The position numbers and the translations under genes are program-made. From Symsagittifera roscoffensis (lineage: Eukaryota; Xenacoelomorpha; Acoela; Convolutidae), in the NCBI RefSeq assembly GCF_963678635.1, contig NC_087063.1, forward strand, positions 43,664,759 to 43,728,758: a DNA stretch of 64,000 nucleotides, in the 5' to 3' direction. Below are positions 55,650 through 64,000 of the stretch, piece by piece; the first letter of the stretch is position 1; each line of letters begins with the position of its first letter. The notes beneath the pieces were generated by a model. The model did not search any database. It was not told the DNA's origin and worked only from the letters and a program-made list of their open reading frames with translations.

Positions 55650-56548
55650 CTTCTTTGGAAAAACGATGGTAATGGATTTACACTATCATGTATTGTCAAT
55701 TTGTAATTTGTCGGTTTTTGTTTTTTGAAAAATGGTCTGGAACCTTCGAATTTAAATGGACTTTAACGGCAAGAAAACCTTAGCAGCTGGTACTTAGAGA
55801 TGGTACATCAAATACACATTTTCTGACATACAATCTTACTGGATCTGCCGAGGAGAAAAAATCTCTAGGTTGTTTCATTACAAATACATTACATGTCTGT
55901 AAATTTTGCTGAAATTTGGTTCTTACTAGAATCAGTTTTGGTCTATTCTGTATTTGATTTTTTTGTTGTTCAATAACTAGAAAAAATTGTTTTTAGTCTG
56001 TTATATAGGTGCTGATAGTTTTTTTTGTTGTTTTTTCAGGAAAAGTCTTAGAATTTGTTCAGGCTCAGACTTATTTTTGCGAGGTTTGAATTAAGATTTT
56101 TTTTACAATTCAAGCTCATTTCTCCTCTCAAAATGAAGACAAACTCCAATGAAGAACTGTAAAAGTTTAAAGGTCACTAAACTTCCATATTGGGTAAATT
56201 TCAAATTTCCCAGCGAAGCAAAAAAGTTTACCACTTGATCCATTTTCCTCAAATTGGGTTAATTGAATCATAAATTGTTCTAGAAATTCAAAGAGTTTTA
56301 AGGCGACTATGTTTTTCTTTGTTTGAATGTTCAGATTTTTACAAAAGAAAAAAAAGTTTTTTTTCTGTTTACTGGCGTTTATTGACTCTTTTCCAACTGT
56401 CTGCTGGTTATGTTTTTGGTGGCAGATAGAGGGTTCAAAAGAGCGTTTTTTATTTTAAATTTCGTTTGTATATGAAATGAATTGTTTTTTCAGTGTTTGG
56501 TTTTTCAACTAGTACATATGAAATTAACTGGTCATCGGTAAAACTTAA
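55650..56548. other. No gene seen
   Basis: T-rich sequence without supported features. Confidence 0.25.
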
Positions 56549-57084
56549 CAAAGATGCTTGTATCAAGGCGAATCCCTAAATGTTTAAAACGCATTGTTTA
56601 GGTCTATGGAGTCGTGTTTGCTTTTATGAAATGGGTGAAATAAAAAAAAACAGAAATTTTTTTGAAACTTAGTTTGAAAATCATCCCTCCGCACGCTATT
56701 TAACCTATAAGATGATAGATTCTGCTCAAAGCGAACTTTTGAATAGACAATCTAGAAAGCCTCAACTGACTTTAGAACGTTTTTAGGACGAATTTTATTT
56801 CCGCTCATTCATTAACAGCACCAAATCAATCGCATAATAATAATCCCAAATTGACCAAATTGCCAACTTTTTAAACCCCCTTATTTCACGAAAACAAGAT
56901 CATAGTTGAAATATATAGTTTTCAAGAAAATAAAAGTAAATTTGAACTCAAGACAATAATTTTTTGGAATGATGTAAATAATTTCCGTTCAAAAAAGTTA
57001 GTTACAAAGTCGAAATTTTTCGGGAGTAAAAAAAAGCACGCCGAGCCTAAAAATTCTGTCTTTTTCTTCAAAACAGTCGGAACG
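56549..57084 (-). mobile_element. HINE-like element, eroded full-length copy
   Basis: Both ends are recognisable: ACAAAGATGCTTGTATCAAGGCG at the left, and GCACGCCGAGCC with AACAGTCGGAAC at the right. Block order and length (536 bp) match the family, with many substitutions; the internal palindrome is largely lost. Confidence 0.55.
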
Positions 57085-57565
57085 AAAAATCCATAGATAC
57101 TTTATTGCAGCATATAATGATACATCACTTCATCCATGTTATTACCTAATCTAATCAGTATATTGATGTTTGTTGGTCAGAGGAAAACTGATTCAGTTTA
57201 TGTAGGAAAACTTCCTTATGAATCAACCATCAACCAATGTAACGACCCTCACCTCACTTATAAATCTGTTTATTTTATTGTGCTTCACCCTCAGAGTTTT
57301 TGTCTAGGTCCAACAAGAAGAACTGAAGCCGGTAATTTATAGCAGAATTGCCTATATAACTCAAGAACAATAGGAGCCGACAAACATTTTTTTGTTTCAG
57401 TGTGACTCATGGGCAAGCGTTAAACTAATGCCTAGCTTTCACGCAAAAAATATTAATTTGTGTGTTCAAACCAACTTATATTTTAATCTCACAGCAATAT
57501 CAGGTTTTTCATACAGAAATGGTTAATAGTGGGCTTGGTGATTTCAATCACTGCTCATATCTTGT

Positions 57566-58531
57566 TGTCCCGACTTTCAAAGAAAATGACGGAATATTTG
57601 AGCTCGGATTGTTTTTTCGAACAAACTTTTATAACTAGCGATCTTTGACAAAATGTGTAATCATCGTTCAAAAGGCCATGTTGTTTTGAGCTCAAACTCA
57701 AAGCGGTTTTTCGCCTATATTCAGTTTTAGCGAAGTTATGGGGGTTTAAAGGTTGCCAATTTGATACAAAAATGACACGATATTTTACGTGCTATTAACT
57801 GTTTTCCTATATGCAAACAAGACTGCTCATATCAGGGCGAAGCCCTGAAATTTCCGACAGCTTTTTAACGTTTATGGAGCAGTAATAACATAAACATCAT
57901 TAAAAAATTAAATGAAAAAAATGGAAAAAATTTTTTTTTCTAAATTTTGAAAAATTTTCTATAAAAATCATCCCCCCACAAGCCAATTAAAAAAAAACAA
58001 TAGATTTTTCTCCTTGTAACAAATCAATTATGGCAAATAAGCTTCTTAAAACCAATTTGGAATGATTTCTCAGACGGATTAAATCTCCGCTTACGCGTTA
58101 ATAGCGCGAATTATATCGCGTGTTAATTGTCCCAAATTGGTCAAAATGGCCAAAATGGCAATCTTTAAACCCTCACAACGTTACGCAAAATGCTCACAGG
58201 TGAAATATCTTTTCAATTTTAGGCTCAAGATAACAATACCTTTTGAATGATATAAAAAAATTCCGTCAAAAATGGCTAGTTAAAAAGTCAAAATTTGTCT
58301 GAAGAAAAAAAAAACCCACCCCGAGCACAAATATTCCGTTACTTTCGTATCGAAAGTCAGAACAATAATCACTTTGTACTTCACATAACGTATGGTTGGA
58401 TGATTAAAAAAATATACACTTTTTTAAAATATTTTCCTGTTTAATCATTTTTTAAATTGAACACTACTCCATAGGCCGTCAAAAGGCAATCAAAGCACTC
58501 TCAGGGCATCGCCCAGATAGAGCAGTCTCTT
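57566..58531 (+). mobile_element. Older HINE-like copy interrupted by copy G
   Basis: 5' part at 57566-57816: TGTCCCGACTTTC, GAGCTCGGATTG, AGTTATGGGGGTTTAAAGG, then GTGCTATTAACTG. 3' part at 58365-58531: CACATAACGTATGGTTGGATGATT, ACTACTCCATAGG, CTCAGGGCATCGCCCAG and GAGCAGTCT. The two parts are collinear with one element and flank copy G, so copy G landed inside this older copy. Confidence 0.55.
57817..58364 (-). mobile_element. HINE-like non-autonomous element, copy G (nested)
   Basis: Full-length 548-bp copy with both termini, the CAGGGCGAAGCCCTG hairpin and the internal palindrome. It is inserted in inverted orientation into an older copy of the same family (57566-58531). Confidence 0.7.
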
Positions 58532-60589
58532 TAACTCTTGTTTTTATTCTTTCCAAAGGTTTTTTCTCTCAAAGCTGCTGTCATGCAGGATCAAAGAGCT
58601 GTGTTGCAGCTAGATTAATGAATCTAGGAAAAGATTAGATAAGCATAGATTTTTTCCATTATTGATTGAACACATTTATGAAACAAAATGGAGCAAATTT
58701 TGTGAACATTTTTATTGCATTAAATTGTAAAATTTGGAAAAAGGCATAAAACATTTTGTTAGATTTTTGTATGTGCGCCAAAAATGTTGCTCAAAATGGT
58801 TTTGTGAAGTGTTCTTAATTAAGCGAGTAGAAAAAAAAATTGACAAAGTTAGCAAAATTGAGGTTTAGCTGAAAACTTTACAAATAAAAATGAAACGTGT
58901 CGTGGATGATTGAGTCTACAATTTGTAGGCACTCTGTCTGCTTTCGTTATCGCAAATTAAATCAGGTTGCCAAAATCTCATTAATTTTCACTAACTGGAT
59001 TGGGAAGTTTGCTAACATCAATTTCACGTAGATAAATTTCAGAAACCAAAATTGAAAGCTATGAATACATATATTAAAACACTTGAAAATCAAATTAACT
59101 CTAAAAAATATGCCTTTAAGACATTTTTATTACTGAAGTTGCTCATTAAAACGTTTCAAAAGCAATTTTCTCATTAAAAATTAGCAGAAAAACTGTTCAA
59201 AAACTATTTCCTTGGCAACGGAAACTCAATTTGGTTGGATGAATATCAATTTCTTGTCGCAAAACTTGCTGCATCAAACTGCTGCCAATTTTAATACAAT
59301 AATGATAATTTTGATCTTTCACAAAACTAGCATAATTTCACATGTGGCAACTGAGTTAAACACAAATAGCTTTTGTTTGGAAACTGGCTCTTAGTACAAA
59401 AACGAATTTATTTGTTTTATCACAGACACTAAAACATTCGTAGCGACAGATATATCCGTTTGTAAGCAACATGTTAATTGAAAATTGGTAAGTTTAGAAG
59501 CTATTTGTCTAAGCCTTGATTATTTTGTTTTCTTTCACAATTTGGACAATTTTTCAATCCTCTCGTATTGAGAGTAACTCAATTACCCAATTGCTAACTC
59601 GATTTGCGTTGTTTAATAAAAATGGGTAAAAATTTTTTCTGGTGTTGACATTGCAGTTATTTAGTTAGATGGTTATCGCTTGGCTTGGTAAGGAAGCTTT
59701 TAGAGGTAAGATTTTCCTTCGACTAATTTGGGTTGGGGTCCGGCTCAAACAAGAAAACAAAAAAAAAACTTTATTAAGCAATTGCAGACAGCAAAATGTT
59801 GAAAAATGTTAGTTATAGAAATTCATTAGTCAGTGCTATGTGTGTAAACATATTTCAAACATCTTTAAAACGGTTATACATAAAAAACTCATTCTAATTG
59901 TCTTCATCAAAAAAAACTTCCAACCCGACCATTGTCGATCTTATTAAGGTTTCAATTTCTACGGACTAGCTTTTTTCTTAAAATTCCCATTCATCTTCAA
60001 GTCGCCGTTTGAGGCAAGAAAATTCGGTTTTTACTATTGAGTTTTCAGTTGAATTTATTGGCGAAGTTCAAAAAAATCACCAAAATCAACAATTAATTAA
60101 AATTCCATTCATGAAAGGGTGAGCTTTCTGCGTAGTAAAAACTGCATGTATTTTAAAGAGTCAATTAACGTGGTGAACATTTTGATTTGGGTCGTGATGA
60201 TTGTTTTTTTTTACTTTTTTCGAGAAAAAAGTTTTAAAATTTGTTCACGCTCAAATAAGGTTCATCACGGTTTGAATTTTTAATAGTTTTCAAATTCAGT
60301 TCATATCTAGACAAAGGAAGGTTATCTCGAAAACTATTACACGCAAAAGTGAAAAAATCACAAAAACGATTATACTCAAATTTCGAATTCTTTTTCCAGA
60401 TTCCCCTGCGGGAAAACATTGTTCAACGTTCCAGTTTTCTTGAATTCGTCTATTTTTATTCAAAAAAAAAGTTCTTTAGAAAAATAACCTTGAAATTCTA
60501 AAAAAATTTATGGCCTTTCTTTTTTTTCCTGACACTTCATAAGTGAAGTTTCGTTGAAAAAACAAATCAGTGCTCAAAACAAACGCTTC
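58532..60589. other. No gene seen
   Basis: About 2 kb of AT-rich DNA. A short frame starting ATGG at 59669 (MVIAWLGKEAFRG) ends at a GTAAGA donor near 59707; too short to call. No other feature. Confidence 0.25.
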
Positions 60590-60996
60590 TGTGCCCCTTC
60601 TCCTCAGGGACGCCCCTTCTCTTCAGGGATTCGAACCCCTGCCAACCCAAAGTATTCCCCCTTTGGTACTTTTTAAGAAATCCATTTTTGGCCGACCGAC
60701 CGTAAAATTTTTCTAAAGGCGCCTTAAGCGCCAATATATACTAATTTTGAGGGGGGGGGCGCGCCAAAAAAACGCGTTTTTTTTTGTCAAATTTTTCCAA
60801 AAAGTGCCCAAAAACGGCTTTTTTGACCTGTTTTTTCAAAAAATTGCCTGCGGCACAGAAAGTTTGGCCAAAACAGGGTCTTTTTACTGCTTTGGTAGAG
60901 CTCGGAAAATCAATCTGATCGACCTAAAAAAAAAAGGTCGTCAAAATTTTCGAAAATCCGCCCCCCCCCCTCGAGAAAATCCTAGATCCGCCCCTG
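60590..60996 (+). mobile_element. hAT-type MITE, copy 4, left end lost
   Basis: The right terminus CCTAGATCCGCCCCTG ends at 60996. The interior matches copies 1-3 (GGCCGACCGACC, AAAGGCGCCTTAAGCGCC, CGCGCCAAAAAAACGCG). At the left, the terminal CAGGGGCGG is gone, and a ~21-base segment (GCCCCTTCTC(C/T)TCAGGGA) is tandemly duplicated. The GGATTCGAACC inside it reads on the minus strand as a perfect tRNA B-box-like word. The 106-codon ORF over it is not a gene. Confidence 0.65.
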
Positions 60997-61691
60997 TGCA
61001 TACAAGAACGTACATCTATAACGTACATACTTTGCACATGAACGAATTTTTTTGCTTTCAAAGCTAAAAGAAACCAATTTTTGTAAGAAAACAGGCTTGT
61101 TTTCTCAACCACCAAACTTTTCTTACCAAATTTTTCTTGAGTAAAAGCTTTCTTGCCATAAACAAAAAAATTAGGATTTTGTTATATAATTCTGTGTAAA
61201 AATGTTAATAATGACTTTTATATCACCAAATGCTTTATCTGCCTGGTAAAATTCACTTTCATTTTTGGTTTCTTTATGAAAGAAAATCTTACGTTATTTT
61301 GTTTTTTCAAAATGGGAAAAATGTTTAGCATAAAATTTCAAAGTGTTGGTCAATTTGGTCAATTTTTGTCAAACCGTGTTTGTCAGTTTTTCAAATAGAA
61401 AACATTGTAAAGTGCCTTTAAGCTATACAAACAATCTTGTTTTTTATTAGTATCATTTGAGATAAAGACCGAAACTGTTAAATGTAGAGGAAGTGCCCAT
61501 TTAAAAAAACTGATATAGAATATCCAAAACTCTTTCTCTGAATGTGACCTCTCTGTTCATTAGGAATCTGTAATTCAGTTCCTCCTAATGGATTGAGGTG
61601 GTATTATATTTTGTTTTCAATGAGACTTTCTTAATATATATCAAGTTGCTTTGCAATCTTTTCTCAAATTCCTTTTCCTCATTTTTCCCAG
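60997..61691. other. No gene seen (possible intron)
   Basis: AT-rich, ending in a long pyrimidine tract before the CAG at 61689-61691. Confidence 0.25.
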
Positions 61692-61745
61692 GCAAGATTC
61701 AATTTTGTGCGGAACAAATATGAATACAGGGATTATGTTGACTAA
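61692..61745 (+). other. Candidate terminal coding exon
   Basis: A ~30-base pyrimidine-rich tract ending TTTTTCCCAG at 61691 is the best 3' splice site in the window. In phase 0 it is followed by 17 codons (ARFNFVRNKYEYRDYVD) and TAA. The phase fits the candidate exon at 54389-54453. The peptide is too short to identify. Confidence 0.35.
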
Positions 61746-62285
61746 ATCTACGCAAACAGAGCAGATGGTTTTTTAATCCACAACCAAGATGCAGATTTAG
61801 CCCGCATGACACAAATCTCCTTAAGTAGCCGATTGGCCGTATATTTTTTCTTAATTTCTCATTTAGCTTCCCTTTTATCCCGTACAACTAAACTATTTTC
61901 CTATCAAGTTTCTGGCCATTCCATTATAACGGTTGATTTGTAAAAGAGTTTAAAAGGTAAGATGACCTTCTTAAGAGTTATGTTCCAAAAATTGACTCAT
62001 CAGTGAAACAATTTTGTTTTATTTTTGGAAATATCAGAATCGGCGCCCAATTCAAGGCAAAGGCTGGAAATATAAACCTCCCTGTTGCTATTTCTTGACA
62101 TCGAATTTATGCCGACCATTTTAAAACCTGTCCTAAAGTATTGATGACGTCAGTAAGCTGATTTTGAGAAAAACTCACGCTGAAAAAAAGTCAGTTTTTT
62201 TATCAAGTTATTTAGAAATTTATATATTGAATTTGCTCTGCGGGTGTTGTTTCAGCAGAGGGCAACCAGATTCCAAAATTTATTA

Positions 62286-62661
62286 CCGGCAGAGCGCACA
62301 CAAGGTCCAGAGTTGATTTGCGCCAACTTATCTGTACCAATTTGTTGTGTACAAAAAAAAACGAATTTTATCGCGAAAAACTATCAAGATATTTGAATTT
62401 TGAAATGTTTTTGTTTTCGATCTGTTTTATATATTTGCGTGCACTCTGCTAATGTTTTACATCTATTTAATTTTTCTTAGACGACAACAGATATGATTTT
62501 GAAGGATTAAATTACCTATTAAAAAAATTGCAGTCGTGTGCTGCGCAAAATTTCGCTTGATGATAGAATAACGGGGCCCCTATTTTTTTCCGGCAGAGCG
62601 CACAAATAATTATGTTTGGGCAGATCGCACTTTTAATTATGATTATTTCGGCAGAGCACAC
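62286..62661. repeat. CGGCAGAGCGCACA motif repeats
   Basis: The word CCGGCAGAGCGCACA occurs at 62286, 62590, 62618 (GGGCAGATCGCAC) and 62649 (CGGCAGAGCACACA). The last three are spaced 29-31 bases apart with TAATTAT between, forming a three-unit tandem repeat. It is more G+C-rich than its surroundings. Confidence 0.5.
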
Positions 62662-63083
62662 ATTAATTTTAAATTTACACATCATTCACTCCGCTGCCTT
62701 GCGACCTTGTGCAAGCAAATTTTTGCTAAAAATCTTGTGCCAACCTTGTGCTAAGAAACTAACTACCAAGTTTTTTCGCATTCTTGGGTCGAACCATTTT
62801 AATAACTGTTTTGAATAATCTTTAATGAAGCCAAAAATTTTCATTTTCTGTTTTAAAATCAATGAAACTGTCAAAAATTTATTAGAAGTTCTCGCATCAA
62901 AAATTGTCATCCGTACTTGAATAATCACTACAATCTGATTTGTAATTAATTTATAGGCTGGATTCAGCATACTTCGGCTGCTTGAGACTCAAAAATTGCT
63001 TTAATGCATGCTTTGATTTTTCTCGCGTTTTCGAATATTTGACGTTTTCGGCGCTTTTATTGTTTTTCCACCTTTTCTATAAA

Positions 63084-63215
63084 ATGGCAACGCAAAACTT
63101 ACGGCTTTTTGATGATGCGGTTTACAGAAAATTCGTAGGCGTGGCAAAACAATTCTTTTTCAGTCTTTTTGTTCGCCGTCTCAAGGCGAAAATCTCGACA
63201 GAAGCCCGTATTTAG
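63084..63215 (+). CDS. Small ORF in strong start context, 43 residues, doubtful
   Basis: AAAATGGCAACG at 63084 is a good eukaryotic start. The frame reads MATQNLRLFDDAVYRKF and on to TAG at 63213-63215, with less T-run bias than typical here. It could be an upstream ORF or exon of the gene represented at 63345, or chance. Confidence 0.2.
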   Translation: MATQNLRLFDDAVYRKFVGVAKQFFFSLFVRRLKAKISTEARI

Positions 63216-63344
63216 TTTGCTTTGATTTTTCTTTTGGTATCATTTCCTTTGCATTCGATTTAGCGTCAAAAGATTTCCTCAAATTGGTTACTTCATTTGG
63301 CTCAGATTTTTCTTGTCTCCTTATGAGCTCTGAACTCAGCTAAC

Positions 63345-63480
63345 ATGAAAAATGTAGCTTCCGGAACTTTGCTGATGCTTAGTGACACTAATTTTGTGCT
63401 TCGAGTAGATCATGAATCTATGAAAAAAATTAAAGCCACTTCGGCGAACTGTTTTCCTGTTGCACCGGAGATCTTTTCTG
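63345..63480 (+). CDS. Candidate coding exon of an unidentified host gene
   Basis: ATG at 63345 opens a frame of 45 codons plus 1 nt that ends exactly at a consensus donor (TCTG before GTAAGTGCC at 63481). The peptide (MKNVASGTLLMLSDTN..., later FPVAPEIFS) has balanced composition, unlike the Phe/Lys-rich frames around it. A pyrimidine-rich tract ending in CAG just upstream (GAACTCAG at 63338) offers an internal-exon alternative. An LTR lies only 115 bases downstream, within the putative intron. No family recognised. Confidence 0.4.
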
Positions 63481-63594
63481 GTAAGTGCCGTCTGCCTTTT
63501 TTTTACTGATCTTTTTTAAGCCAAAAAATTACAAATAAAGTTTTAAAGCCAAAAATTGTATATAAAGTTTCGCCTGTTTTAAACCCACAAAAAT

Positions 63595-64000
63595 TGTAGC
63601 GGTAGTACTGGAACCAGTTTAATACTAGTATTTTAAACCAATTCTATTGTTGGTAAAACTATCTCTATAAAGTATTTCTAACTAACCAATCATTATCCAT
63701 AACTAACACTTACTATAAATTGCATAGCTGATACTATTCATAGTTTCAGCAACAGAACAGAATAAATATAATTTAGCAAACAGTCGTTTTCCTTCAGAGC
63801 AGCTTCTGATATCTTATCTCGCAAATACCATTATACACTAAATCTTTTGGGACTAGGAGATATAAGAATAAGATTGAGATCTGTATTAAACTGAGAAGTT
63901 GCACGAATCTATCCGGCCGAAAATAAGATAGCGTGACGAACAAGCGGTGCAATTTATCTGAAATTACTCTATGAGCGAGCCACCGCGGACATAAACTCAA
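63595..64000 (+). repeat. Second LTR of the envelope-bearing retroelement family, cut by the window edge
   Basis: Aligns with 8587-9014, sharing TGTA at the start, GGAACC, AACCAATCAT, TTTCAGCA and the near-identical stretch around 63855-63995. The last bases (ACTCAA) correspond to 9009-9014. What follows is outside the window, so it may be a solo LTR or the 5' LTR of another element. Outside the conserved stretch the two LTRs differ strongly, so they are not from one insertion. Confidence 0.65.

Noticed and set aside
1-64000. CRISPR arrays, rRNA genes, bacterial operons or plasmid origins
   Set aside because: No regular spacer-repeat array, no rRNA-like conserved blocks and no prokaryotic gene organisation were seen; splice signals and retroelements indicate eukaryotic DNA.

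Overview
The window is AT-rich, repeat-dominated DNA from an animal nuclear genome. There are no bacterial operons, rRNAs or CRISPR arrays. It holds LTR retroelements, an APE-type LINE, several non-autonomous DNA transposon families and satellite arrays, with only a few short stretches that could be host exons. These families point to an invertebrate with a large, transposon-loaded genome, perhaps an arthropod or other ecdysozoan. That is inference; no host gene here fixes the species.

Region 1-9.0 kb (+ strand, visibly A/C-rich and G-poor) is the 3' half of an LTR retroelement whose 5' half lies outside the window. In order it carries the C-terminus of Pol (integrase tail), two tiny hydrophobic ORFs, a 377-codon open frame with no ATG, an 872-residue envelope-like glycoprotein resembling the gB-like (class III) glycoproteins of chuviruses, and an unrecognised 601-residue protein. 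A probable 79-nt intron follows directly after the last stop, then a 3' UTR and an LTR. Neighbouring ORFs touch or overlap (ATGA at 1252 and 5185, 13 nt at 2570), which suggests polycistronic, coupled or spliced expression. A second, diverged LTR of the same family runs off the right edge (63595-64000). Both LTRs share a perfectly identical 45-bp block.

Region 9-30 kb has no convincing genes. It contains a TIR element (9.8-10.5 kb), two degenerate motif arrays (13-14 kb), a cluster of ~540-bp Helentron/HINE-like elements (14.0-17.9 kb, including a large inverted pair), a 1.16-kb foldback element with a poly-C core (18.35-19.51 kb), and an inverted pair of hAT-type MITEs (24.2-25.3 kb).

Region 30.7-35 kb holds a dead LINE on the minus strand (ORF1, endonuclease, reverse transcriptase) with a degenerate repeat array. 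A tRNA-like relic, another TIR element, a HINE relic and a foldback relic follow up to 39.5 kb.

Region 39.6-47.4 kb is a ~2-kb minisatellite with a 23-bp unit, abutting a complete but dead Ty3/gypsy element (41667-47402) with ~190-bp LTRs, PBS, PPT and gag-pol. Catalytic Asp residues of protease and reverse transcriptase are replaced.

Region 47.4-64 kb contains candidate host exons near 48.2, 54.4, 61.7 and 63.4 kb. Between them lie a second full foldback element with a nested hAT MITE, more HINE copies (one nested inside another), a fourth hAT MITE and a small 30-bp repeat. The most noteworthy object is the multi-ORF envelope-bearing retroelement at the left edge.
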